NCBI GenBank assembly: GCA_023548195.1
Contig: JAJHZJ010000699.1
Span: forward strand, 2,513,175 to 2,577,174
From: Bettongia penicillata ogilbyi
Taxonomy: Eukaryota > Chordata > Mammalia > Diprotodontia > Potoroidae
Direction: 5' to 3'
Length of the DNA: 64,000 nucleotides
Under the pieces are notes generated by a model. It searched no databases. It was not told the origin of the DNA and saw only the letters and a list, made by a program, of their open reading frames with translations. The translations under genes were made by a program, and so were the position numbers. Below, piece after piece: positions 21,016-32,480 of the stretch. Positions within the stretch are counted from its first letter, which is position 1; each line of letters starts with the position of its first letter.

Positions 21016-21345
21016 AAATTTTGTTCATTGCAAACCTTATTGTTCTTTAAAGTTTGTTTACAGTTCTATTTAATTAGTATTCAATGCCTGCTAAAGATAA
21101 AGATTTGATTGATCACAGCAGCTTTTCATTTGTGGGCTTTATTATTGTGAATGGGAAGCGAGAAGGAAGGCCAGTAATCAACATAGCATAAAAGAGGGGG
21201 GAAAAAAGGACTGAGAACATGGAATTTCTGTGAAGAACTGTCAGGTATTTTTACCTGACTGAGGGTTCTGGAGTTATATGAGAGATAATCTTAATGATTC
21301 TATATTTGGTAAACTTCTCAAAGGGATGTAGGGGGAGAGAGAATG

Positions 21346-21855
21346 TATGAATTTGGTTCTTTTTTCCCAAAGCAAGATATGAGTTCAATAATAGTTTCTC
21401 TTTGATGAGGATTGGGCTGCTATTGGGTCACAGTTGGCTTCCCTACTGTACTACTCTACCCCTTCATGGTCACAAATTCTTCCTCCCTTAGCCCTGGGGC
21501 CAAGCCTAAGTCAGTGACTAGGGACTTGGTCATATCTAGTAGAAGAATAAAGGAAAAGTTTGGTGATGCCCACATTCCACAACTGGGGGTCAGAAGAGAG
21601 AAAATATAAATCTTACTCTTCCTCTCCAGCAGCAATTGGACACGTGAACCTCTTTTGCTTTAAACAAACAGACACATGCAGACACTGTCACAATATAAAT
21701 AACCACACCCTTGCAAAATGGAATAAAATCTCCAGACAGTTGTCTAGAAAATGCTATAGATGGTTATAGCTGGGATGTAAGAATTGATATCAATGTGTTG
21801 TTGATGAAAAACCTTTTGCATGTTATGAGGAATAAAGCTTTGAGAATCACATTTG
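21346..21855. other. No recognised element
   Basis: About 510 bp between the inverted repeat and the L1. It may continue the unknown element at 21056. No coding signal. Confidence 0.4.
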
Positions 21856-23264
21856 GAGGGGAAGATTCAAGATGGTAGAGCAAGGGGAATCATTAAAATC
21901 TAGTTTTCTGGCCACACACCCTCAGCAAAAACTCTAGAAAATTCACTACACTGAGTTCTGATCAAGAAAGCCAAGAAAGAGTTACAGTGAGTCCTTTTTT
22001 CCAGTCCAGGGTAGCTTAGGGAGATAGAGAGATCTATGAACACTGGGAATAGGGTCTGGACAGGAGTTCTTGGCAGGCAGCTTTCTAGCTCCTGGGAACT
22101 GAATGAATATGAGAAAGGGCACCAGGGGACAAAACATTTGAGCAATAAGAGATTTCACAGGGTCATTAAACTAGTAATGAATTCAGAAACAGATAACACC
22201 TGGCAGCTTGATCAGCTACCCCATTCCGAGTCACAGATGCAGGGCAGACAGGAAATCATGAACACTGGAACCAGCTGTATACTGAGCAAGGAACAAATTC
22301 CAGAAGCAAAAAAAAAACTGTATGGCTCTGATCCCAGGAACAAAGTGAAGAGACCCAGACCAAAGGGGAGCTAGCAGTTCAATTGCTTGGAATCAGCAGA
22401 TCATCCCAGTGACCTAAAAGTAGCTGAACCCTAAAGCAGTCTGTTGAAACTCTGAACCAAGCACAAGGTGACAGACAGAAACCTGAGTTCTAGGAACTTG
22501 TAGAACTCAGATGAAGAAGGTAAACAGATCTCCACTCCTACCCCACCTCCTGATTACAGTCATGCCTATATATGGATTTCATATTCAGATTTCTCATGGG
22601 CTTCACATTCAGGGTTTTGGTTATTCCTAGGATGGCCACTGATAATTACATTGATAGTATGATATTTGGAGCTTTGTGGTGTACTGTGCAAAATCACAGA
22701 CAATTCTTATGTGTAGAGAAAATTTTTAAAAATTACAAGTCATAAATGCATACTGTTAGTCTATTTTATCATTAACTACCATAACTATGCATACATAAAT
22801 TTATTATAACCAGTTAACTTTTGTTAAAAGTTTCAGTGTGCTAAATACCATGGGCTATGCACTCTCTTTGGGAATTCCAGCTCTTTGCCTCTCTATCATC
22901 CAGACTTAGTCATGTGATTTTTTGAAAAGCTTTTGAAAGCTTTCAATCCCTCGGTCACATTTGTGAGAAGAGCAGAAAGAAGTAAGAAAAGAGATGCTCA
23001 GGCCAAAAATCCTCCATGGAAGTGTGCAAAGCCCAGCACTAACATAAAATTAAAATGAAGAAATAGGTTGGAAAAATCAACAAACAAAAGAACCTCATCA
23101 TAAAAATCTGTCCCAGTGAAAGAGAAGCTCAGGACACAAACCAGAAGGGGAGAATGAATCCCTTTCCCAATTCTGCAAAGCTTCAAAGAAAAATTCAGCT
23201 TAGATGCAATGCAATGAAAAATGTCTAGAAGAGTTGGAGCAAGAGTTTTTAAAAATACCTTTAA

Positions 23265-23960
23265 GATTATTTTACAAAATGAAAGAGAGAAATAGAAGAA
23301 AAAATAGAAGAAAAAGCAAAAATTAGAGAAAAAGGACATGAAAAGAGAATGAACAGCTTAGGGGGAAAAGGTATAAAACCTTATAGAAGAAAATAACTCT
23401 TTGAAAATTAGAATTGGCCCAAGGGAAGCTATTGACTCCATGAAACATCAAGAAATAATTTTTAAAAAGTTAAAAGCCTGGAAAAAATAGAAGAAAATAT
23501 GAAATATCTCATAAGAAAAACAACCTACCTAGAAAACAGATCAAGGAGAGATAGTTTAAGAATAACCAGACTATTTGAAATCCATGAACAAAAAAGAAAA
23601 CCTAGAAATCATATATTTAGAAATTGTAAAGGAAAACTATCCAGATATCTTAGAACCAGAGGACAAAGTAGAAATTTAAAGAACATGCTGGCCATCTCCT
23701 GAAAGAAGACTTAAAAACTTCCAGAAATCGTATAATCAAAATCTAGAACTCCCAGGTCTAGGGTGAAATACATAAGCATTTGGAAAGAAGTAGTTCAAGG
23801 ACTAAGGAGTCCTAGTCAGGATCACATAAAAATTAGCAGCCACCACTACGAAGAAGTGGAGAGCTTGGAACATGATGTTCCAAAAGGCACAAGATAAGAG
23901 GCTTACAACCAAGAATAACCTATTAAACAAAACTGAGTATAATCCTATTGGAGGAAAAAT
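23265..23960 (+). pseudogene. Broken L1 ORF1
   Basis: Best kept at 23499-23570: MKYLIRKTTYLENRSRRDSL, matching the KYLxxKTTxLENRSRRDN signature. Later pieces include RKPRNHI near 23600 and a tail resembling the C-terminal domain near 23880-23960. Several stops and frame changes. Confidence 0.8.
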
Positions 23961-24439
23961 GGACCTCTAATGAAACAGTGGGCTTCCAAGCGTTCTCACT
24001 AGACCTAAATAAAAATATTTGATATACCAACACTGGAGTCAATTATGCAAGATAAAAAGGTAAATATGAATGAATAATCATAAGGAAATGAAAAAAGATT
24101 AAATCATTTACATTCTTGCATGGGAAGATGAGGCATGTAGCCACTCAGAAATGTATTGTGATCAGGGATTATAAAAGGAGTCTAATTTAGAGTTCTGGGG
24201 AGTGATTCTGTTATGTTTTGATGATCTCAAAAGAAAAATATAAAAAGTGAGGAAGTCTTCTTCCCTCAGACAAAGCAAAAGTAGAGCTAATTATAAGAAA
24301 TAAATAGGAGAACTACATTTTGATAAAAGGTACAATAGACAATGAATTAACATAAATACTAAACATATAAGCATCAAATGAAATAAGATCTAAATTAAAG
24401 GAACACTTAATTGAGTTAGAGAAAGAAACAGACAGTAAA

Positions 24440-25660
24440 ACTAAAAGAGTGGGGGATCAAAATTTATCTCTTTTAGGCTTAGAGAAATTTAATATTTATA
24501 AACAAGAAAGAATTTAAGGATCTGAATAGAATTTTAAAGAAGTCAGATATGATATACACTTCTGGAGAATATTGAATGGGAATAGAAAGGAAGATACCTA
24601 TTTTTCAGCTATGGTTGGCATTTTCACAAATATTCACCATTTACTAGGTCATAAAACCTTCACAAATACAGAAAAACAATAATATCAAATGCATTTTGCT
24701 GATCATAATGCAATAAAATTACATTCAATAAAGGATCTTTGAAGCAAAGATTAAAAATTAATTGCAAATGAAATAAAATAATCCTAAAGAAAGGGTTAGT
24801 CAAAGAATAAATTATAAAGAAAGTCAACAATTTCATTAAAGATAATGACAACAGTGAGAAAACATGCCAAAATTTGTGGGACACAGTCAAAACAGCACTT
24901 TCGTGAAAATTTATATCTCTAAATGGCTTCATCAACAAAAAAGTGAAAGAGCAGATCAATGAATTAAACAGGCAATGAAAAAATCTAGAAAACTAATAAA
25001 CAGCAAAATAGAAATCCTGGAAATCAAAGGAGACACTAACAAAAAAGAAAGTTAAAAAAAAAAACCTTTGAATTTATAAATAAAATGAGAAGTTACTTAA
25101 AAATAAAATAAGCCTTCTGCTAATTTTATTTTAAAAATTACAATTATAAAAATGTGTATTCAAAACCAATGGAGAGAAAAGAAAACAATGATTAAGATCT
25201 ATTTTGTGCAACTGTATGCCAATAAAATTTACAATCTAAATCTGAATATTTACAAAAAATTAAATTTTCCAGACAAACAGGAAATAAAATACTTAAATAA
25301 CATTATCATGCAAAAATAAATTAAACAAGCCATTAATGAAATCTCAAAGAAAAAAAATCCCATGACACAATGGATTTACAAGCAAATTTCACCAAATATT
25401 TAGAGAACACTTAGTTCAAATACTGAACTGTCCAAGAAACAAGTAAAAATAAGATCTTAATCGTTTCCTTCTATGACACAAATATAGTCTTAATACCTAA
25501 ATCTGTACAAAAGTATAAACCAATCTCTTTAATGATTAACCATGCAAAAATTTAGATAAAACGATAGCAAGGAAATTAATTTCAAAATGATACACTCTGA
25601 CTAGAGTGGATTTATATCAAGAATAAATAAATAAATACTGGTTCAATATTAGGAAAACTA
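24440..25660 (+). pseudogene. Broken L1 ORF2, late endonuclease to early reverse transcriptase
   Basis: Matches L1 ORF2 order: gaatattgaatgggaataga (24568) and cataatgcaataaaattaca (24705) from the endonuclease end, then ggaggaaataaaatactt-type linker sequence near 25283. Near 25475 a DTNIVLIPKS-like reading marks the first reverse transcriptase blocks, and attaggaaaacta near 25647 the following block. Dense stops. The catalytic FADD block is not reached. Confidence 0.82.
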
Positions 25661-25710
25661 TAAATACTCACTAAATGATAGTTATACCAAATACACATAT
25701 GCACAAACAT

Positions 25711-25711
<1 letters not shown>

Positions 25712-25756
<45 letters not shown>

Positions 25757-25785
25757 CACCACCACCACCACCACCACTACCAACA
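25712..25785 (+). repeat. (CA)n(CCA)n compound microsatellite
   Basis: About 44 bp of CA followed by CCA/CAC triplets. Confidence 0.97.
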
Positions 25786-26139
25786 TCACCATCATTAATA
25801 ATAAATAGCAATTATACCCATTTATCCAAGAAAGAAAGTATACTGAAATTATACAAATTATAATAATCAGAAAATACACAAAAGAGAATTAGTGCTTCTA
25901 ATGGGATTCAGATAAGATCTCAGACAAGTTTAATCTGTCTTCCATGTGACAGCCTGCAACAGCAAGCACCCTGACACATCCAGGACAGCCTGCTATCACA
26001 GGTTCTTAGACCTGCTTTTCTAAAAGGAAAGCTACTCTTGAAACAATCTACTCTAATTACATTTACCAACATAGAAAATACAAGCAGAGAAATAAATACC
26101 AACAGACAGGGTTTCTAACTGTTTGACCCTAAGCAATGC

Positions 26140-26660
26140 TGTAATGGTAATTTAAATGAGAAGATCTTTCCCATTCATAAATAGACTCATGTGACATGGA
26201 AATCTGAGTCACACAGAACCTGTGGTAGAAGGATTTTGCTGTATGAGTGGAACAGGAAAAGTGAAACAGGAAAAGGCAGAGCTAGAGCAGAGCTGAGAGG
26301 AAATTCATCCAAGTCTATTCAGAGCTAAGAAGGATGCAGGTAAGCAGGCAGCTGGGTGGCATGATTAAAAGAGCTTGTTTGTGATTTGTTTAATGCAGCT
26401 GGTTTGTGGGAAGTCTAGCAGAGGGAAGACCCATAGGTGTTGTCCTCTGTATTGTTATTGGATATAGATTTTTGTTACCATGATGGATTGGGCTTTCTGG
26501 TATCTGAATAAATGTTTTGGTTCTGTCTTCCACGTGTAGAGTCTGTTGTAATTAACGATTCAGAATTGTGCCTGGGTAGTCATGGCTACTGTTGGTGCTG
26601 TGAATTGGCATTCATATGCCAATTGTAGTGTACTGTTAATTGTAGTGCATTGGCACTACA
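26140..26660 (+). mobile_element. Solo LTR, family B (copy B1), nested in LTR-A3
   Basis: 521 bp, starts TGTAATGGTAATTTAAATG and ends TTGGCACTACA. Flanks are AATGC (26135-26139) and AATAC (26661-26665), 4 of 5 matching. AATAAA poly(A) signal at 26507-26512. Copies on the minus strand at 40348-40813 and 58694-59052 share the 3' end and the gcagctggtttgtggga-type region. Confidence 0.86.
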
Positions 26661-26934
26661 AATACATACATCACAGATCAACAAATAGATCCAAATGTCT
26701 AACCGTTACCTACATACCTAGTTACCAGAGAAAGAAGCACCAACATTTGGGTTTTCAAAGCTCGGGGGTTCCTTAACAGCTATCCAGAGTCTCATCTGGC
26801 ACATGAACCTCTTTCAAAGAGTAAGCCCCAAAGCAAAACCCTACCTCAGAGTATATATACACTTTTAAGAGACAGAGGGCATCATGACCCTCATGACCCA
26901 GTGCCACATTAACAATAAACAAAACATTTGGACC

Positions 26935-27453
26935 TATAACAGCAGTCAAAGTGGGATTTCTTTATTGTTTTCTTTTGGGAGTTCAGTTTCTCAGGTTCAG
27001 TGTAAATTGTGAGCATCTGAAGGCTCAATCTCCTTTGAACCCTGATAGTTCACAGATGTTCTGAGTCATGTAGTTTCATGTCTACTGACTCTGAGCCAAT
27101 CAGGAGCCAAATCTTTGTTATAAATACTGGGAGGTTGGTATTTTACTTTGGGGGTTCACTTATGGAAAGGATCTTGTGATTCTCTGGTGGAGACTCTGAG
27201 TGATCATATGTTCAGACCCCGCAACTCTTCAAACGTAAAGGCTCTCTTAATCCAAGAGTGTATATAAAGTACATAGCAATATTGCTTAGATTCAGTCAGT
27301 AGAGCCCTGTCTGTTGATCTTTATTTCTCTGCATTTTCTGAATGTAATTAAAAAGGATTGTTGACCTCTTAAACAGCTATCTTTCCTAGTAAAGCAGATC
27401 CAAGAACCTGTGCTAACCACCATCCTGGGTATGCCAATGTGATTGCCTTTAAA
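26935..27453 (+). mobile_element. LTR-like element nested in LTR-A3
   Basis: 519-bp insertion between GGACC (26930-26934) and GGACA (27454-27458). In plus orientation it has a CCAAT motif (gagccaatcagg), a TATA-like gttataaatactggg, and a U5-like end (gagccctgtctgttgatctt, aagaacctgtgctaacc) related to family A. The terminal bases (TATAACAG and CCTTTAAA) are not clean TG...CA, so edges and orientation are tentative. Confidence 0.55.
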
Positions 27454-27555
27454 GGACATTCCTACAAAATAAGTGTCCCCTAATCAAGCTTCCCTTAATG
27501 GGATCCACCTGTGGTCTATTAATGGGCAGGGAAAATCTTTAACACCATTATTACA

Positions 27556-28189
27556 TTCGGCCCCAAGATCTCTCATATCCATAACATCGGCAACTTGTAT
27601 CTGAATAGGAATTAGCAATTCTTAAGTAAATACATTATTTCCACAAAATAAACAAATCATGAATTTCACATTTGCAGAACATGTAACTCATTATCAGAGT
27701 AGCCACACGGCCTTAAACAAACACAAAGGTATATACATAACCTAACATGTCATTCTTTGGGGGTCATTCTTTGGGGAGTGAGCAACCAATTCCTTCTTCC
27801 TCAATCCTAAATAAAGATAAAGTCCTTCTTGGGTGTGTGTCCTTCTCCCCTCATTGCCCTTGCAGGCTTCTTCCTCTTGGCATTCTCAGGTGCAGGCTCT
27901 AATGAGCCATGACCCTGTCTTAACACTGCTCTAGCTCCCTCCTTTAAGTCCTGAGAGGTGGCTGAGCAGCAAAGCCAACAGGGTGGGGTCCTCATCAGTG
28001 CGTGGCATTTCCCCCCATCTAACACAGACAACTCCACCCCTCCTCCATCCCAAACCATCCCAGAAGGACTCAGCAAGAAAGTAGACTCAGCGCAGTACAC
28101 TTGCTGCACAGTCTTTATCTTTCCCCAGAGCTGAATTCCCACGGTCTCTCCTCACCGTCAAGGATCCAGCTACTCCTGGCTTCTGTCTG
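27556..28189. other. Unassigned; possible retroviral internal remnant with a 111-codon open frame
   Basis: Joins the U3 side of LTR-A3, where internal retroviral sequence would lie if that LTR is a 3' LTR. A minus-strand frame at 27807-28142 (opens MGIQLWGKIKTVQQVYCAES, ends in basic KRKKPARAMRGEGHTPKK) is longer and less AT-rich than chance frames nearby. I do not recognise it and see no gag, pol or env motif. Confidence 0.35.
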
Positions 28190-28342
28190 AGGTGGTACTC
28201 AGAGGTCTTTTAATTTGCATTTGTCTAATCAATAGTGATTTAGAGCAACCTTTCATATGACTACAGATAGCTTTGCTTACTTCATCTGAACATTTTTCAT
28301 ATTTTTTGATCATTTATCAGTTGGAGAATCGCTCTTATTTTT
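28190..28342 (-). mobile_element. L1 ORF2 3'-region fragment, left of the nested HAL1
   Basis: Plus strand ttaatttgcatttgtctaat and tcatatgactacagatagct are the reverse complement of an L1 ORF2 C-terminal region, comparable with 38340-38400. It continues across the HAL1 insertion at 31173-31262. Confidence 0.85.
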
Positions 28343-31172
28343 TTTTCCTTTTCCATAATGCATTATATTTATTTATTTATTTTAAATATAAATTTACTTA
28401 TTTAACTTTTTCCATTCCTTTTCACAAAATTTTGGGTTCCAAATTTTCTCCCCATTTATCCCCTACCCCCACCCCAGTACACCGAGCATTCTAATTTTCC
28501 CTATCTCCAATCTGCCCTCTCTTCTAGCATCCCTCCATTCCCTTGTCCCCATCTTCTCTTTTGTCCTGTAGGGCCAGATAACTTTCTATTCCCCATAAAC
28601 TGTATTTCTAATTTCCTAGTAGCAAGAACAATACTCAACAGTTGTTCCTAAAACGTTAAGTTCCAACTTCTCCCCATCCTTCCCTCCCCACCCATTCCCT
28701 TTGGGAAGGCAGGCAATTCAATATAGGCCATATCTGTGTAGTTTTGCAAATGACGTCGATAATAGCCATGTTGTGTAAGACTAACTGTATTTCCCTCCAT
28801 CCTATCCTGCCTGCCCCGCATTGTTTCTATTCTGTCTTTTGATCCTGTCCCTCTCCAAGAGTGTTGACTTCAAATTGCTCCCTCCTCCCATTGCCCTCCC
28901 TTCCATCATCCCCCCCACCCTGCTTATCTCCTTCTCCCCCACTTTCCTGTATTATAAGATAGGTTTTCATCCCAAAATGAGTGTGCATTTTATTCCTTCC
29001 TTTAGTCGAATGTGATGAGGGTAAACCATGTTTTCTTCTCAGCTCTCCTCTTTTTCCCTCCACTAAAAAGTCTGCTGCTTGCCTCTTGAATGACATATAA
29101 TTTACCCCATTCCATTTCACTCTCCCTCCTCCCACTACATTTCTCTCTCACCATTTACCTTAATTTCTTTTAAGATATGGTCCCATCCTATTCAATTCAC
29201 TCTGTGCTCTCTGTCTCTGTATGTGCGTGCATGTGTGTATGTGTGTGTGTGTGTGTGTGTGGTCCCACCAACTACCCAGATACTGAAAAGTTTTAAGAGT
29301 TACAAATATTGTCTTTTCATGTAGGAATTTAAACAGTTCATCTTTGGTAAGTCCTTTATGACTTCCCTTTGCTGTTTACTTTTTCATGCTTCTTCTCATT
29401 CTTGTGTTTGAAAGTCAAGTTTTCTTCTCAGCTCTGGTCTTTTCATCAAGAATGCTTGGAAGTCCTCTGTTTCATTGAAAGACCATATTTTCCCCTGACG
29501 TATTATACTCAGTTTTGCTGGGTAGGTGATTCTTGGTTTGAGATCTAGTTCCTTTGACTTCTGGAATATCCTATTCCATGCCCTTCGATCCCTTAATGTA
29601 GAAGCTGCTAGATCTTGTGTTATCCTGATTGCATTGCCACAATACTGGAATTGTTTCTTTCTAGCTGCTTGCAGTATTTTCTCCTTGACCTGGGAATTCT
29701 GGAATGTGGCCACAATGTTCCTAGGAGTTTCTCTTTTTGGATGTCTTTCAGGCGGTGATCAATGGATTCCTTCAATACTTATCTTGCCCTCTGTTTCTAG
29801 AATCTCAGGGCAGTTTTCCTTGATAATTTCATGAAAGATGATGTCTAGGCTCTTTTTTTGATCATGGCTTTCAGGTAGTCCCATAATTTTTAAATTGTCT
29901 CTCCTGGATCTATTTTCCAGGTCAGTTGTTTTTCCCATGAGATATTTCACATTCTCTTCCATTTTTTCATTCTTTTGGTTTTGTTTGGTGATTTCTTGGT
30001 TTCTCAGAAAGTCATTAGCCTCCATCTGTTCCATTCTAATTTTGAGAGAACTATTTTCTTCAGTGAGCTCTTTTTCCATTTGGCTAATTCTGCTTTTGAA
30101 AGCATTCTTCTCCTCATTGGCTTTTTGAACCTCTTTTGCCAATTAAGTGAGCCTATTTTTCAAGGTGTTATTTTCTTCAGCATTTTTTTGGGTCTCCTTT
30201 AGCAAGGTATTGACCCGCTTTTCATGGTTCTCTTGCATCTCCCTCATTTCTCTTCCCAGTTTTTCCTCCACCTGTCTAACTTGATTTTCAAAATCCTTTT
30301 TGAGCTCTTCCATGGCCTGAGCCCACCAGACATCCCCCTGGGATGTCTGGGATACAGAGGCCCCAACCTCCACATCTTTCCCTGATGGTGAGAATTGTTC
30401 CTTGTCATCAGAAATGAAAGGTGGGAACATATGTCCCCTTAGAAAGTAGCTTTCTATGGTCTTATTTTTCTTCCCTTTTCTGGGCATTTTCCCAGCCAGT
30501 TACTTGACTTCTGAGATTCCTGTCCACCCCTGCCTAGATCTGCCCAGCTAGTGCTTGGGGTCTGAGATTCAGATGCTGCTCCCCAGCCTCGGGGCTTTCA
30601 GTGTTGGGCAGGTCTGCTATTCAATGTGAGCTTAAGTTCTCGTGCTCAGGTAGGGGCAGGGCTGCTTCCCAGGCTCAGTTCCCTCAGGGGGTTTATGCAG
30701 AGACCTTCAGTAATGACCCTGAGCTCCTGTCTGCTCCGGGAGCTCTGGGCTGCCTCTGCCTCTTCCACTGCCTCTGCTGCTCCCTCTGCTGCTGCCTCCC
30801 GAGGGGGCCCAAGTCATGGAGATACCCCGCTCCCCTCTCAGCCAGCCCAGAAGTCTCTCTCACTGACCTGTAGTAAGTGGAGGGACCTTTGCGGCCCCTG
30901 GAGATTTCATCCCTGAAGCCTGCTTGGATCTGCTCCTCTTGGCTGGGCAGCCAGGGCAGCGCAGGGGTGGGCTCCACGTCCAGAGCGCAACGGACCCCTG
31001 GGCCTGGCTTTCCAGGGCTCTCTGGAATGAAAATCTCTTTCACTGTGTTTCTGCGTGGCTTGCTCTGCTCCAGAATTTGTGGGGAGTTCTTTTTACAGAA
31101 AATTTATGGGCTGTGGGTTCAGAGCTAGCATACGTGAGTCTTTCTACTCCACCATCTTGGCTCCTCCCCCTC
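28343..31172 (-). mobile_element. Full-length HAL1 half-LINE, copy 3, nested in L1
   Basis: 2.83-kb minus-strand element flanked by an 18-bp duplication (28325-28342 and 31173-31190, agaat[c/g]gctcttattttt, 17/18). It starts GGGGGAGGAGCCAAGATGG at 31170. 5'UTR 30488-31172, ORF1 30487-29396, 3'UTR with a TG array at about 29234-29262, A-rich tail at 28343-28400. Structure and sequence are close to copy 1. ORF2 is absent. Confidence 0.93.
29396..30487 (-). pseudogene. HAL1 copy 3 ORF1, in frame but with two stop codons
   Basis: The frame from the ATG at 30487 to the final stop at 29396 is 364 codons with no frameshift, but two stops interrupt it. The one at 30143-30145 corresponds to a glutamine codon in copy 1 (CAA to TAA). 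The one at 29759-29761 also falls where copy 1 has glutamine. N-terminus MPRKGKKNKTIESYFLRG; coiled coil about residues 57-192; RSRRDNLKIMGLPES opens the RNA-recognition domain; KPRITYPAKLSI is in the C-terminal domain. Relative to copy 1 it lacks three codons in the coiled coil (before LTEEN). Confidence 0.92.
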
Positions 31173-31262
31173 AGAATGGCTCTTATTTTTATAAATTTGA
31201 CTCATTTCTCTATATATTTGAGAGACCTTCATAAGAGAAACTTGCTTCAAAATTTTTTCATA
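31173..31262 (-). mobile_element. L1 ORF2 3'-region fragment, right of the nested HAL1
   Basis: Plus strand ttgactcatttctctatata and ataagagaaacttgcttcaa continue the L1 of 28190-28342, compare 38520-38545. It ends at a join with an older HAL1 near 31262. Confidence 0.8.
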
Positions 31263-32480
31263 GTTATGGTTGCTAACTGTATTTCCCTCCATCCTATTTC
31301 CTCCATTTATTCTATTTTCTCTCCTTTCATCCTATCCCTCATCAAAAGTGTTTTGCTTCTCACTGTCACCTTCCCCAGTCTGCCTTCCTTTCTATAAGCA
31401 CTCACACTTTTCTTATTTCCTTCCACTTCTACTATCCTATAGGACAAGATAAATTTATATACCTAATTGAGTGTGTATGTTATTGCCTTTTTGAGTCAAT
31501 TCTGATGATAGTAAGGTTCAAGCAGTCCCTGCCACCTCCTCCAACTTTCCCTCCACTATAAAAGCTCTTTCATGTCTCTTTTATGTCAGATAATTTACCA
31601 CATTCTGCCTCTCCTTTTTCCTTTCTCCTGGCATTCCTCTTTCTTACCTCTAAATTTTATTTTTTAGATATCATCCCATCATATCCAACCCACACCTATG
31701 TCTTCTTTATATATTCTTTCTAACTGCCCTAATAATAAGAAAGTTCTCATGAATTAAAAGTATCATCTTCCCATGTAGGAAAATTGACAGTTTAACTTTA
31801 TTAAGTCCCTTATGTTTTCACTTTCCTGTTTACCTTTTTATGTTTCTCCTGAGTCCTGTATTTCAGCTCTGGTCTTTTAATCAGAAATGCTTGAAAGTTC
31901 TGTATTTTATTGAATGTACACTTTTTTCCCCATGAAGGATTATACTCAGTTTTGCTGGGCAAGTGATTCTTGCTTTTAATCCTAGTTCTTTTGCCCTCCA
32001 GAATAGTACATCCCAAACCCTCTGATTTTTTAATGTAGAAGATGCTGCTAAACTTTATGTTTTCCTGATTGTGACTCCATGATACTTGGATTGTTTCTTT
32101 CTGGCTGCTTGCAACTTTTTCCTTGACCTGAGAACTCTGGAATTTGACCACAATTTCCTGGGAGATTTAATTTTGGGATATCTTTCAGGAGGTAATAAAT
32201 GGATTCTTTTGATTTTTATTTTATTCTCTGGTTCTAGAATATCAGGGCAATTTTCCATGATAATTTCTTGAACCATGCTGTATAGGCTTCATAGAAAATC
32301 ATGACTTTCAAGAATTCCAGTAATTTTAAAATTATCTCTCCTGTATCTATTTTTCAAGTCAGTTATTTTTCCAATGAGATATTTCAATGATATTTCATTT
32401 CATCACAAGGTATTTTTTTGAGATTAGCTTTCATTTGCTCAGTTCTAGTTTTTAAGGAATTATTTGCTTCAGTGTGGTTT
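31263..32480 (-). mobile_element. Older HAL1, 5'-truncated
   Basis: The plus strand shows the HAL1 3'UTR order (ctgtatttccctccatccta, pyrimidine-rich blocks) and then ORF1 from its C-terminus up to about its middle. It is more diverged than copies 1 and 3, has no TG array, lacks the extreme 3' end, and has lost the N-terminal ORF1 and 5'UTR. The fragment at 34250-34445 could be its displaced continuation. Confidence 0.82.
31810..32480 (-). pseudogene. Broken ORF1 of the older HAL1
   Basis: Minus-strand pieces: 32055-32276 with ENCPDILEPENKIKIKRIH, the end of the RNA-recognition domain, and 31810-32151 with KSKNHLPSKTEYNPSWGKK and FQAFLIKRPELK from the C-terminal domain. At least one frame change separates them. 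Confidence 0.82.

Larger units (their letters stand above)
20161..21345. repeat. Large inverted repeat plus a direct copy, family unknown
   Basis: 20161-20422 and 21056-21310 are reverse complements over about 255 bp at roughly 90 percent by eye, with small indels and a 633-bp spacer. A 24-bp stretch of the left arm (20161-20184, inverted) recurs in direct orientation at 20479-20502, followed by aaacttcttaaagggacgtg. The right arm continues the same way (aaacttctcaaagggatgta). So there seem to be two copies of one unit in the same orientation, the left one with its 5' part inverted. Confidence 0.78.
21856..25700 (+). mobile_element. L1 element, 5' half (5'UTR, ORF1, start of ORF2)
   Basis: Plus-strand L1 starting GAGGGGAAGATTCAAGATGG, a degraded form of the L1 start. 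5'UTR about 21856-23264, with an apparent AT-rich insertion of unknown type at about 22545-22975. ORF1 remnants span 23265-23960 and ORF2 remnants 24440-25660. It stops near 25700 at a CA/CCA microsatellite, so the later reverse transcriptase and 3' end are missing. A LINE that keeps its 5' end but loses its 3' end must have been broken after insertion. Confidence 0.82.
25955..27555 (-). mobile_element. LTR, family A (copy A3), split by two nested LTRs
   Basis: Minus-strand LTR in three pieces: U3 at 27555-27454 (start TGTAATAATGG on the minus strand), middle at 26934-26661 (minus strand ccagatgagactctgg and gctttgaaaaccc, as in copy A1), and U5 at 26139-25955 (minus strand aagaacctgtgatagc, end GCTGTTGCA). 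Own sequence adds up to about 560 bp. The gaps are LTR-B1 (26140-26660) and another LTR (26935-27453). The outer flanks (cagcc and ttcgg) are not a duplication, so it may be one end of a provirus or may have lost its edges. Confidence 0.75.

Noticed and set aside
25682..25879. Valine/cysteine-rich minus-strand frame
   Set aside because: Product of the CA and CCA microsatellite.
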